A stretch of DNA of 64,000 nucleotides, taken from assembly GCA_944383765.1 (NCBI GenBank), contig CALWQT010000005.1, forward strand, positions 1 to 64,000, written 5' to 3'. The notes under the pieces were generated by a model, which was not told the DNA's origin, made no database searches, and was given only the letters and a program-made list of their open reading frames with translations. The position numbers were made by a program, and so were the translations under genes. Below, in pieces: positions 43,029 to 52,038 of the stretch (position 1 is the stretch's first letter; every line of letters begins with the position of its first letter). The stretch comes from an uncultured Lachnospiraceae bacterium (lineage in GTDB: Bacteria > Bacillota > Clostridia > Lachnospirales > Lachnospiraceae).

Positions 43029-44240
43029 TTATCCCTTCAAACTTTCTGCGATCTCACGGCTCATTTCCCGCAACGCTTCCACCGTATCTGCCTTCAGTGC
43101 TGATTTGATGGTTACCGTCTGTCCCAGAATCTCCATTCCTTTCAGACCTTCCAGCTTCTCTCTCATGATTTTCCCTGCCTGAGGTGCCCAGGATCCGTTT
43201 TCAATAATGGAAATGTTTCTGTTCTGAAGATTCAGTGCCTTCATATCTTCCAGCAGATTCAGCATAGCTGGATACAGACCGTTATTGTAGGTCGGCGCTG
43301 CCAGCACAATATGACTGCAGCGGAATATCTCCGAAATCAGATAAGATACATGGGTGCTGGACACATCATATACGACCGTGTTTTTCACTCCGGCTTCTGC
43401 CAGCATACCTGCCAGCATTTCTGCCGCCTCTGCCGTATCTCCATACATGGAACCGTAGAAAATAGCAACTGCTTTTTCCTCTGCTTCATATCTGCTCCAT
43501 TTATCATGAACAGCAAGCACCTGATCCAGGTCTTTTCTCCATATCTGCCCATGAAGAGGACATATCTGAGTGATTTCCAGTCCTGCTGCTTTTTTCAGCA
43601 CACCCTGCACCTGGGGACCATATTTTCCTACAATATTGGAAAAATACCTTCTCATCTCTCCCAGATCTGCAAACGCATCTTTCTGCTCATCATTAAACAG
43701 CGCATCTACAGCTCCAAAGCTGCCGAATGCATCCGCGGAAAACAGAATTTTTTCCGTCTGCTCATATGCCATCATAACTTCCGGCCAATGTACCATAGGC
43801 GCAAATACAAATTGGAGTTTGTGTCTGCCCAGATCCAGCACATCTCCTTCTTTTACTTCTATTTTCCGTCCTTCCAGGTTCATATCATAGAACTGTTCTA
43901 TAAACTTGAAGGTCTTCCCATTTCCCACAACTTTACTGGATGGATATAAATTCATTAAGGTTTCAATATTAGCGCAATGATCCGGTTCCATGTGATTCAC
44001 CACAATATAATCCAGTTCTCTTCCATTCAGAGCGCCCTTTACATTCTCCAGGAACTGCAAAGTAACAGCTGAATCTGCCGTGTCCATCACCGCTGTTTTT
44101 TCATCCAGGATCAAATAAGAATTATAAGATACCCCTTTTTCTACCGGAAACAGATTTTCAAACAAAGCAATTCTTCTGTCATTGGCTCCAACCCATACGA
44201 TACTGTCCGTCACATTCCGTGTATTCTGCATACTATCCAC
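43029..44240 (-). CDS. FprA-family A-type flavoprotein (diiron-FMN)
   Basis: 403 residues. The N-terminal metallo-beta-lactamase domain has the diiron ligands (NHMEPDHCAN, then MVHWPE, SADAFGS and PLHG). The C-terminal flavodoxin domain starts at IFYGSMYGDTAEAAEML. Family members reduce oxygen to water or nitric oxide to nitrous oxide, protecting anaerobes. The partner rubredoxin is not adjacent. Its promoter region (44241-44330) shows TATACT-like elements but no regulator site I can name. Confidence 0.92.
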   Translation of the reverse strand: MDSMQNTRNVTDSIVWVGANDRRIALFENLFPVEKGVSYNSYLILDEKTAVMDTADSAVTLQFLENVKGALNGRELDYIVVNHMEPDHCANIETLMNLYPSSKVVGNGKTFKFIEQFYDMNLEGRKIEVKEGDVLDLGRHKLQFVFAPMVHWPEVMMAYEQTEKILFSADAFGSFGAVDALFNDEQKDAFADLGEMRRYFSNIVGKYGPQVQGVLKKAAGLEITQICPLHGQIWRKDLDQVLAVHDKWSRYEAEEKAVAIFYGSMYGDTAEAAEMLAGMLAEAGVKNTVVYDVSSTHVSYLISEIFRCSHIVLAAPTYNNGLYPAMLNLLEDMKALNLQNRNISIIENGSWAPQAGKIMREKLEGLKGMEILGQTVTIKSALKADTVEALREMSREIAESLKG

Positions 44241-44375
44241 CTTCCTGTATTTCTTTCTCTGTGTTCATTCTTCCCGGCTGTCAGTATAAAATCACTATAC
44301 TCCAGCCTTTTTACCATCCTAAAATATACACCGACCTGCAATAACTGTCAACTGAAAGCAGGGGAAACACTTTAA

Positions 44376-44423
44376 AAAGGCTCTGTATCAAGGAAAATAC
44401 ACATTCCTTGATGCAAAGCCTTT
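44376..44423 (-). terminator. terminator of the alpha-glucoside operon
   Basis: On the minus strand, AAAGGCT.. ATCAAGGAA, loop, TTCCTTGAT ..AGCCTTT, followed by TTAAAG. It lies 26 bp after the chbG stop. Confidence 0.8.
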
Positions 44424-44448
44424 CTGCGGTCTCAAAGTAACTGTAATT

Positions 44449-45183
44449 TCAGATCGCCACATCCTCATAGCTGATCAATTCGATTTTATAATCCCTGATC
44501 ATCTGTTTTGTTCTTTCGCTTGTCAGAAAATCCAATTCCTCAAGTCGTTTCAAGTTATACGAAGACTTATTCATCACAAAAGAATCCATGTATGCAGGAT
44601 GCGTCATGATCTCTGTATAATCATATTTCACAATATCATCGATATTATCATAAACATAGTTTAATCCCACTTCTGCCTGATAGGTTCTGAACTGCACAAA
44701 TCTTACATGACGGAACCCTTCTATATCATGATTTCTTAGCGGAAGATGATAGGTTTCAGCCAGGCGAATAGCACATTTCTCTATGACATGGTTAGAATCA
44801 GTGGTAAATAAATGAGAATCCAGGTGCGATGGTTTTTTCCCCATCATCGATACAAATCTATCATATTGTGCTTCAATCTCGTGATAAACTTCCTCTTCAT
44901 CAAAAAAATGATCCGGTTTCAGATTCTTGGGTTTGATAAATTCCCCATTATCTCCAACCAAAGTTTTCCCCCCAGTCAAAGGATGACCTAATGCAATATT
45001 CAGATGCAAACCAACCTTGAGATCCGGATATTGCCTGGACAGTTCTACCCCATGATCCAATCCAGGAGTATTCATCATCAGTGTCGTGGAAGTCAGGATT
45101 CCATTTCTAAAGGCATCCACAATACCATAGTTAACAGCTCTGCTTAACCCAAAATCATCCGCATTTACAATTATTTTTGCCAC
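44449..45183 (-). CDS. chbG: ChbG/HpnK-family carbohydrate deacetylase
   Basis: This 244-residue YdjC-type deacetylase has the metal motif NADDFGLSRAVNYG, the catalytic KVGLHLNIALGHPLT and SHLDSHLF, and the late EIMTHPAYMD. Known members remove an acetyl group from chitobiose-6-phosphate or related N-acetyl sugars. It lies 8 bp after the GH4 gene in the same operon. That is odd if the substrate is a plain alpha-glucoside: it hints that an N-acetylated or mixed disaccharide is used. Confidence 0.87.
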   Translation of the reverse strand: MAKIIVNADDFGLSRAVNYGIVDAFRNGILTSTTLMMNTPGLDHGVELSRQYPDLKVGLHLNIALGHPLTGGKTLVGDNGEFIKPKNLKPDHFFDEEEVYHEIEAQYDRFVSMMGKKPSHLDSHLFTTDSNHVIEKCAIRLAETYHLPLRNHDIEGFRHVRFVQFRTYQAEVGLNYVYDNIDDIVKYDYTEIMTHPAYMDSFVMNKSSYNLKRLEELDFLTSERTKQMIRDYKIELISYEDVAI

Positions 45184-45191
45184 ATCATCAC

Positions 45192-46517
45192 CTACTTCAG
45201 TTCCGGCCAGTAACCTTTATTTGCTTCAATCAGTGCATCTAAAATTCTGCGTGCTTTTTTTGCGTCGGTAACGGTTCTGTTCAACGTTAAGGCCTGTAAC
45301 GCCTTTGTATAACTTCCCTCAAAAAATGCCTCACAGGTCAGACGTTCATAAGCATACTGGTTTTCCAGTAATCCTTTATAGAACGTTGATACAGGTCCAA
45401 AATGAAACGGTTTAGGCCCACGGTTTCCCAACAGACAGGTTACTTCAACCACAGCATCATCCGGCAGATTCTCAATGATACCGTTATTTTCAACCATAAC
45501 AATATAATATCTGTTTTCATTTCTGTAAATTGCTTCTGCAATTGAGATAATCATATCTCCATGTGCTTCATTTTGAACAACCTGTATTCCTTCTACCGAA
45601 TTATTTTCATAGGCCCTGCGGCATTCAGAAAACACTCTCTTTTCCCTTCCATCCATGACTTCATTTGCCCGTGTATAGTCTGGATTTAAGTGGGCAGCTT
45701 TATATTCCGGATAAATGTAGTACTGCAGATAGGTAGATGGTACATATTCATCAAAATCATTAACCATATCCTGTACCAGGGCATAGGTGTCCAGCCATGA
45801 CTGATCCCGTTGTTCCGCATCCGCAGGCAAAAAGCCTTTTCCCTTGATCAACTCTTTTAATCTAGGTAGATGGTCCTTTCCTTCCTGATCATATAAATTG
45901 GTAAACCAGCCGAAATGGTTCAGACCGAAGTATTTAGGTTCCAGCTCATCCGGATCCATATCCAGTAATTTCGCAAAAGAATTAAGCAGATTAATAGGCT
46001 GATCGCATATATTCAAAATCCTGTCATCATTTGGAAATACTCTCTGCAATCCATAGGCAACAATTGCTGCAGGATTCGTATAATTCAAAACCCAGGCATC
46101 TTTATTTCTTTCACGAATATCTCGAATCATTTCAATCATATCTTTTAACGAACGAATACCGTATGCAAAACCTCCAGGTCCACAGGTCTCCTGTCCGATT
46201 ACTCCAAACTGCAGCGGTATTTTCTCATCCTTTTCCCGCAAAGGATACCCTCCCGTTCTGATTTGAACCATAATGAAGTCTGTATCTAAATACGCTTCGT
46301 CCTTGTCATTCGTATATACTACCTCTACTCCTTCATATTGTTCACGGAATAAAATCTCAGCATACCTTCCCACCGGTTCCTGACGTTCCAGATTGTTATC
46401 AAATAACACCAGCTTTTTAAGAGGCAATTTATCTTTATGGCGTACAAATGCATTCAGAATCCCCGGAGTCCACGTTGAACCTCCTCCGACAATGGTTACC
46501 TTCAACTGATCTTTCAT
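45192..46517 (-). CDS. GH4 6-phospho-glycosidase, GlvA/MalH-like
   Basis: This 441-residue NAD- and Mn-dependent enzyme has an N-terminal Rossmann motif VTIVGGGSTWTPG. Other motifs are GVIGQETCGPGGF, LNYTNPAAI, the metal Cys in NICDQP and His in GLNHFGW, then YLQYYIYPE and TRANEVMDGRE. The CDQP/CGPGG/TRANEV set matches 6-phospho-alpha-glucosidases (GlvA/MalH) better than the 6-phospho-beta-glucosidases in my memory. It would hydrolyse the phosphodisaccharide delivered by the PTS encoded just upstream (17 bp). Confidence 0.85.
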   Translation of the reverse strand: MKDQLKVTIVGGGSTWTPGILNAFVRHKDKLPLKKLVLFDNNLERQEPVGRYAEILFREQYEGVEVVYTNDKDEAYLDTDFIMVQIRTGGYPLREKDEKIPLQFGVIGQETCGPGGFAYGIRSLKDMIEMIRDIRERNKDAWVLNYTNPAAIVAYGLQRVFPNDDRILNICDQPINLLNSFAKLLDMDPDELEPKYFGLNHFGWFTNLYDQEGKDHLPRLKELIKGKGFLPADAEQRDQSWLDTYALVQDMVNDFDEYVPSTYLQYYIYPEYKAAHLNPDYTRANEVMDGREKRVFSECRRAYENNSVEGIQVVQNEAHGDMIISIAEAIYRNENRYYIVMVENNGIIENLPDDAVVEVTCLLGNRGPKPFHFGPVSTFYKGLLENQYAYERLTCEAFFEGSYTKALQALTLNRTVTDAKKARRILDALIEANKGYWPELK

Positions 46518-46534
46518 CTCTGATTACTCCTTTT

Positions 46535-48127
46535 CTATTTCGAATAATACACTGCTTTTACATCTCTGGCGATTCCTTCCACCTTCAGTCCATAAATGAC
46601 CTGAACTGAAGTTTCTGATGGATGTGTCACACCCGATGCACCTGTTGTTTTTAATTTCTGATCGTCTACAAGAGTCTGATCAACCACCGTTACTCTCAAG
46701 CGGGTAAAGCAGTTTGTAATGTTGGTAATATTCTCCTTGCCTCCCAGATATGCAATAATGTTTTGCGCCAGTTCTATATTATTGGCCGCAGTGTTAACAT
46801 TCTGTTCTTCTATGTCCATATCTTCATGTCTGCCTGGTGTATTGATGTTGAATTTTTTTATCAGAAACTTAAATCCAAAATAATAGGCGGCAGCTACACA
46901 GATACCAAGTACAACCACTACATACCATTTACTTTCTGCTCCGCGTAAAATACCAAAAATAGTAAAGTCAATTAAACCTGCCTGCACACCGCCAACACTA
47001 CAGCCAAGCAGGGCAGCAGCCAGATACCCCAATCCTGTCATGATAGCATGAAACAGAAACAGTATAGGGGAAACAAACATAAAGCTGAATTCCAATGGCT
47101 CTGTAATACCTGTTAAGACACAGGCCACAACACCAGCAGACAGCAATGCTTTCACTCTGGCTTTATTTTTGTCATCAGCCATATGATACATAGCCAGACA
47201 GGAAGCCGGTAATCCGAATATGGAAATCAGTGTATGTCCCTGTCCGACATAACGAGCTCCCAACTGAAATACCTCATTGGGTACTGGGGTAGGAGATGCA
47301 ATCGCTTCATTAAAAATATTCAATGCTCCCATTACCGTATTTCCATTAATAACAGCCGTACCACCTACAGGAGTAAATCTCACCACCTGATTCAAGATAT
47401 GATGCAAACCTGTAGGAATCAACAGGCGGTTAACCGAACCATAAATAAATGCTCCAAATACTCCTATTTTATCAATTCCCTGTCCGATCAATCCAATCAT
47501 ACTGTCAAAGAAAGGCCAGATAAAATAAGCTGCAACTGCCAATACCGGTATAAAGATCATTGTGATCAATGGTATAAAGCGTTTTCCGCCAAAAAAGTTA
47601 ATAGCGCTTGGCAGCTGAATCTGATAAAACCTGTTATGCATATATGTTACGCATAACCCTACTAAAATTCCTCCGAAAACATTCATTCGAAGTGTGAAAA
47701 AGCCCAAAACTGTTTCATATTTGGCATTCACAATCGTCGCTTCTATTTCTGACATTCCCTGATCCATCAATGCCTGTACGCTTGTCACATCAGCAGTGAT
47801 ACCATTAAGGCCAAGAATATAATTTAATGTAAGATGAAATACCAAAAATCCAAGCACTGCTGAAAATGCAGCAGTAGGTTTCTCATCTTTAGCCAGCCCA
47901 ACCGCTATTGATAAGCAGAAAAACAATGGTAAATTTCCAAATACCAGACCTGCTAATTTACGTATAAAGCCGATAAAGTTTTGTACAGCTACCAAATTTG
48001 CAAATGTTTCCCCAACAATTGCACTATTTTGCAGCGCTGCTGCCAATCCCATGAAAATACCTGCGACAGCAATGGTGGAAATTGGTAATAATAGCGATTT
48101 CCCGAATTTTTGCCAAAATTCTTTCAT
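46535..48127 (-). CDS. PTS EIICB transporter, glucose/alpha-glucoside family
   Basis: 530 residues. The EIIC membrane domain (about 1-420, ten hydrophobic segments, HHILNQVVRFTPVGG with conserved His) and an EIIB domain (about 450-530, phosphorylation Cys in NITNCFTRLRV) are joined by a linker. It imports and phosphorylates a sugar; the nearest groups are MalX, GlvC and AglA. No EIIA is encoded here, so one from elsewhere (such as a glucose-type EIIA) must serve it. It is the first gene after the RpiR-type regulator. Confidence 0.88.
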   Translation of the reverse strand: MKEFWQKFGKSLLLPISTIAVAGIFMGLAAALQNSAIVGETFANLVAVQNFIGFIRKLAGLVFGNLPLFFCLSIAVGLAKDEKPTAAFSAVLGFLVFHLTLNYILGLNGITADVTSVQALMDQGMSEIEATIVNAKYETVLGFFTLRMNVFGGILVGLCVTYMHNRFYQIQLPSAINFFGGKRFIPLITMIFIPVLAVAAYFIWPFFDSMIGLIGQGIDKIGVFGAFIYGSVNRLLIPTGLHHILNQVVRFTPVGGTAVINGNTVMGALNIFNEAIASPTPVPNEVFQLGARYVGQGHTLISIFGLPASCLAMYHMADDKNKARVKALLSAGVVACVLTGITEPLEFSFMFVSPILFLFHAIMTGLGYLAAALLGCSVGGVQAGLIDFTIFGILRGAESKWYVVVVLGICVAAAYYFGFKFLIKKFNINTPGRHEDMDIEEQNVNTAANNIELAQNIIAYLGGKENITNITNCFTRLRVTVVDQTLVDDQKLKTTGASGVTHPSETSVQVIYGLKVEGIARDVKAVYYSK

Positions 48128-48259
48128 AACACCCTCCTAGTATTTCTCTATAACTTGTACCTGTGCGCGCAATAATTTGTACAAAAACCGGTTTCTAACA
48201 CAGCATTTATTGTATATAAATTTATTTTTTTTTACAAGCAATTTAACTTCATATATCAT

Positions 48260-48298
48260 AAATACACAAAAATAGAAAAATACACTTTTTGTGTATTT
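48260..48298. promoter_or_regulatory. repeat cluster, likely RpiR-type operator
   Basis: AAATACAC-N5-GTGTATTT (48278-48298) is a perfect inverted repeat, with an extra AAATACAC half-site at 48260-48267 in the intergenic region between the rpiR-type and PTS genes. These are the likely binding sites of the regulator. The AT-rich stretch downstream has TATACA (about 48211-48216, minus) as a possible -10 for the PTS operon. Confidence 0.6.
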
Positions 48299-48364
48299 AT
48301 ACACATTTTATCCTTCAACAAACTCTTTTCTTCTGACAGCAGATAAACTCTGCACATAAAAATA

Positions 48365-48397
48365 GCTATCAATTTCCTTTATCAGGAGATTGATAGC
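48365..48397 (-). terminator. terminator after the RpiR-type gene
   Basis: On the minus strand, GCTATCAA (48397-48390) pairs with TTGATAGC (48372-48365), followed by TATTTTTATG. Confidence 0.75.
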
Positions 48398-48420
48398 CAT
48401 CGTAACCCAATATCCATATC

Positions 48421-49167
48421 TTAAACCGGTTCCTGAGCATAATACAATTTAATGTATTCTTGAAAAATCAGTTCTGTTAACATATACAACCCAAGTCTGG
48501 ATGAAACATCATAATGGTTAACAGTAAGTTTATTATAAAAAGCAAACAAATTGATATCTCCTAACGAAGCAACTGCGTTTTGTCCCCATCCTGTCAGAGT
48601 GATGATAGGAATATTCTTTGCCTTGGCAATATAAGTAATATTTTTCATAATATCTGTATTACCGGATAAACTCATAATCATTGCTGCCTGCCCTTTTTGC
48701 AGATTACTCGCATACAGTTTACAATTATCCCTGTCATCCGGAACAAAAACAAATTTATTAAGATGAACTAATTTCTTTGACAGATCCAATGCCACAACAT
48801 GGGAAAGTCCTAAAGCAAAAATAACCAGCTGATTACAATCAAACATGGTTTTCGCTGCCAGTCTGATCTTATCCGGAGAATTGATAGAAAAAGTATACTC
48901 CAGAAATTCCTTAATATCATAATTATTTCCAGCATCATCCTTTTTTTCAGGCTGATTCTGCGATATTGTATATTTTAACTCACTGAATCCTTTATACCCC
49001 AATTTTTTGCACAGGCGAATGATTGTATTGGGTGATATGAATAAATCTTCCGAAATATTTTTTATTGTTCCCAGATGATCAAAATTCTGAAGAATATAAT
49101 CAACGATTTTTTTCTCTGTATCATTTAAGATTATACTTTGATTCGATAATTGTTCAAATATTGTCAT
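48421..49167 (-). CDS. RpiR/MurR-family regulator
   Basis: 248 residues. An N-terminal HTH_6 domain (ISEDLFISPNTIIRLCKKLGYKGFSELKY) and a SIS sugar-phosphate-binding domain (CNQLVIFALGLSHVVALDLSKKL, AAMIMSLSGNTDIMKNI) are seen. It probably senses the phosphosugar made by the PTS and controls the operon through the AAATACAC repeats at 48260-48298. The start at 49167 is the only Met before the domain. Confidence 0.87.
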   Translation of the reverse strand: MTIFEQLSNQSIILNDTEKKIVDYILQNFDHLGTIKNISEDLFISPNTIIRLCKKLGYKGFSELKYTISQNQPEKKDDAGNNYDIKEFLEYTFSINSPDKIRLAAKTMFDCNQLVIFALGLSHVVALDLSKKLVHLNKFVFVPDDRDNCKLYASNLQKGQAAMIMSLSGNTDIMKNITYIAKAKNIPIITLTGWGQNAVASLGDINLFAFYNKLTVNHYDVSSRLGLYMLTELIFQEYIKLYYAQEPV

Positions 49168-49292
49168 ATATACACAATGATAAAATTATCACCTTTTCTC
49201 CTTCTGACCAAGACTTCTGCAAGCGGGTCTGTATCATCAATAAAATAGTATCATACCCTACTACAATTGTAAATATAACGGATTTTAAGTTT

Positions 49293-50267
49293 CTATAATT
49301 CCTTGTTCAGTTCTTTTTCCAGATCCGCAAGCATCTGGTCCAAAGCATGGATGCCTCCTTCTGCCGTATACCATACAGCCGGATGTTCCAGATATACGAT
49401 GGTCCCGTTTTTATAAGCATCGGTCCCCATGACCAGTTCATTTTCCATGATTTCCTGAGCCAGTCTGGCGCCTTCCGTTCCAATGGCCGTATCTCTGTCC
49501 AGCACAAAGATATATTCCGGGTTCTTCTCCACCACATATTCAAACGAAGCTTCATTGCCATGAGTCGAGGTGCTGCCGTCTTCCTGTCCCACATTCTCAA
49601 AGCCGATTTCTTTTCCTATCATCGAACATCTTCCATCGTTTCCAAGGACATTGAAACTGCCGCTAGTACACATTCCCACAATAGCGGTTTTTCCCTCTGC
49701 CGCCTCTGCCAATGCCTGGATCCGGCTGTCAAAATCCGCCATAAGTCCATCCACTTTCTCTTCCATGCCAAATACAGATGCCACCGTTTCCGCGTTTTTT
49801 CTTACACTCTCTACCACTCCCAGTTCCGGATCCACAGACAGGTAGATAACCGGCGCAATCTCGCTGAGGGCATCGTAGGAAGCTGCCAGCCGTCCACCTA
49901 TGAAGATCACATCCGGTTGACAGTTCATAACTGCTTCCATGTCAGCCTCTTTAATGGTTCCCAGATTTTTTACCGCTTCATTCTCCACATAATGCTGCAG
50001 ATATTCCAGAGAAGTGTCTGCTGTCCCTACTACCCGGGACTCCAACCCCAGACTGTCCAGAATATCCAGAGATGCCATATCCAGCACTGCGATCCTCTGG
50101 GGATCGTAAGGGATCTCTACGGTTACCGTTTCCTTAGACCCATTCAGGCCCTGGATCTCCACGGTTTCCTGACTGACCGCTTCTGATGGCTCTTCCCTGC
50201 TCTGGCATGCCGCCATTACAAACATTGCTGCAGAAATAACTGCCGTCATCCATACTCTTTTTTTCAT
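49293..50267 (-). CDS. yclQ: iron-siderophore binding lipoprotein, YclQ-like
   Basis: 324 residues. The signal peptide ends in lipobox AAC (MFVMAAC), followed by an acidic Ser/Glu linker. A class III (BtuF/FhuD-type) binding fold follows, with PYDPQRIAVLDMASLDILDSLGL, GTIKEADMEAVMNCQPDVIFIGG and a C-terminal YTAEGGIHALDQML. Its partners are homologous to B. subtilis YclNOP, a petrobactin/catecholate importer. GAGGAG precedes ATG 50267; it is the last gene of the four-gene operon, 34 bp after the ATPase. Confidence 0.88.
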   Translation of the reverse strand: MKKRVWMTAVISAAMFVMAACQSREEPSEAVSQETVEIQGLNGSKETVTVEIPYDPQRIAVLDMASLDILDSLGLESRVVGTADTSLEYLQHYVENEAVKNLGTIKEADMEAVMNCQPDVIFIGGRLAASYDALSEIAPVIYLSVDPELGVVESVRKNAETVASVFGMEEKVDGLMADFDSRIQALAEAAEGKTAIVGMCTSGSFNVLGNDGRCSMIGKEIGFENVGQEDGSTSTHGNEASFEYVVEKNPEYIFVLDRDTAIGTEGARLAQEIMENELVMGTDAYKNGTIVYLEHPAVWYTAEGGIHALDQMLADLEKELNKEL

Positions 50268-50301
50268 CACTTTTCTCCTCTCAAGCCTTGTTGTTCTGTT
50301 A

Positions 50302-51054
50302 TCAGTAATAAATAGACAAGGGTTTCCCCTGAACTTCCAGGATCTCAAAATCCACCCGGTAAATCTCTGAAAGATTTTCTTTCGTGATCACCTCATCTAC
50401 CGGTCCGAATCTGGCGATTTTTCCATCTGCCATGGCACAGATATAATCACAGTAAAATGCGGCATAGTTAATATCATGAAGTACCAGGACTACGGTTTTG
50501 CCCAGATCATCACACAATCGTCTTGCAGTTTTCATCATGTTGATGGCATGGTAAATATCCAGATTGTTAGTAGGCTCATCCAGCAGCACATATTCCGTAT
50601 CCTGAGCAATTACCATGGCAATGTATGCCCTCTGTCTCTGGCCTCCTGACAGTTCATCAATAAATCGGTCCTGAAATTCTTCCAGCTCCATATATCCGAT
50701 GGCCTGATCAACCATTTTCTCATCTTCCGGTGTCAGCCGGCTTCCTGAATAAGGAAAACGACCGAATGCCACCAGTTCTCTTACGGTGAGCTTCATCTGT
50801 GTATGATTGCTCTGAGTGAGGATCGCCAGCTTCCGGGACAGTTCCCTGCTTTTCCACTCCCTGATATCTTTTCCCATAAACTCCACAGTACCTTCCGTTC
50901 TGCCGATCAACCGCGATATCATTCCCATGACCGTAGACTTTCCCGCTCCGTTAGGTCCGATCAGAGCCGTCACCTTCCCTCGGGGAATCTCAAAGGAAAT
51001 ATCGTCCACTACTTTTTTTCCATCATAATTCTTCGTCAATCCTTTTATAATCAT
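50302..51054 (-). CDS. yclP: iron-siderophore ABC ATPase, YclP-like
   Basis: 250 residues: Walker A GPNGAGKST, signature ELSGGQRQRAYIAMVIAQ, Walker B YVLLDEPTNNLD and the switch VLHDINYA. This is the FepC-type group. It powers the two permeases encoded upstream. The gap to the upstream permease is only 6 bp. Confidence 0.92.
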   Translation of the reverse strand: MIIKGLTKNYDGKKVVDDISFEIPRGKVTALIGPNGAGKSTVMGMISRLIGRTEGTVEFMGKDIREWKSRELSRKLAILTQSNHTQMKLTVRELVAFGRFPYSGSRLTPEDEKMVDQAIGYMELEEFQDRFIDELSGGQRQRAYIAMVIAQDTEYVLLDEPTNNLDIYHAINMMKTARRLCDDLGKTVVLVLHDINYAAFYCDYICAMADGKIARFGPVDEVITKENLSEIYRVDFEILEVQGKPLSIYY

Positions 51055-51060
51055 CTGAAT

Positions 51061-52038
51061 CTATACCTTTCTGTTTGTCAGTAAGAGATAGAGGAAGTAA
51101 CAGCCTCCCCCTGATGTGATAAATACGCTCACCGGAATCCCATAGGAAAATACCTGCTCTACGATCAGCTGGCCGCCGATCAGTACAACCATGCCAAAAC
51201 AGATGGTCCCTGCAATCAGCTGACTGTGACGGTAGGTACGCAACAGCTGTCTGGCCAGGTTGGCAATGATCAGTCCCAGAAAAGACACCGGCCCCACCAT
51301 GGCGGTTGCCACTGCAATACACAGAGCCACTCCCAGAAGCAGTTTCCGGATACACCGGTCATAATCCACCCCAAGGTTGATAGCCTGCTCTTTTCCCAGA
51401 GTGATCACATTCAGCAGAGCCAGCTCCTTTCTAAGAGCAAACACCACTGCTCCCAGTATCACAATGGAAAACAGAATAATCTCCGAATTGATATGCTGAA
51501 AGCTGGCTACCAGCGTAGTCAAGAGACTGTCATATTCATTAGGATCCATCACCCTGGTAAGGGTGGTCTGGATACTGGTAAATAAGGATGTAAGGACTGT
51601 TCCGATGAGAAGCACATACAGTATGTTGTGATTTGTCTTTTTGAATAAATAACTGTAAATCACAGTGGCTCCCGCTCCCATCAGCACCAGGTCCACAGCA
51701 AAAGAAAGATTGGTGTTCACCGCCAGGATACTTCCTGAACCGGCAAAAAAGACCACCGCCGTGTGGATCAATGTATACAGAGAATTCATTCCCAGCAGGC
51801 AAGGGGTAACAATGGTATTTCCAATAATAGACTGAAACACCAGAGAGGCCCCACCGATGGCCACAGCCGTAACTCCCATGGCTGCCAGCTTGGGAATCCG
51901 TATCTTCATGGCATAAGCAAACATTCTGCTGTTTTCCAGATTCACATTGATCATCAGATAGGCCGCTGCTGCCAGCAGGACCAGAACCGCCATCACCATC
52001 AGTTTTCTGTTGTTTTGATCATAAGCCGCTGTTTTCAA
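51061..52038 (-). CDS. yclO: iron-siderophore ABC permease 2, YclO-like
   Basis: 325 residues of a FecCD-type permease, ten hydrophobic segments, with the family loop RIPKLAAMGVTAVAIGGASLVFQSI near the N-terminus and MVGPVSFLGLIIANLARQL late. The start is a TTG at 52038, since AAGGAGGA lies seven to ten bases before it and the codon overlaps the previous stop (TTTGA). Longer readings enter the upstream gene. It forms a heterodimer with the YclN-like permease. Confidence 0.88.
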   Translation of the reverse strand: MKTAAYDQNNRKLMVMAVLVLLAAAAYLMINVNLENSRMFAYAMKIRIPKLAAMGVTAVAIGGASLVFQSIIGNTIVTPCLLGMNSLYTLIHTAVVFFAGSGSILAVNTNLSFAVDLVLMGAGATVIYSYLFKKTNHNILYVLLIGTVLTSLFTSIQTTLTRVMDPNEYDSLLTTLVASFQHINSEIILFSIVILGAVVFALRKELALLNVITLGKEQAINLGVDYDRCIRKLLLGVALCIAVATAMVGPVSFLGLIIANLARQLLRTYRHSQLIAGTICFGMVVLIGGQLIVEQVFSYGIPVSVFITSGGGCYFLYLLLTNRKV

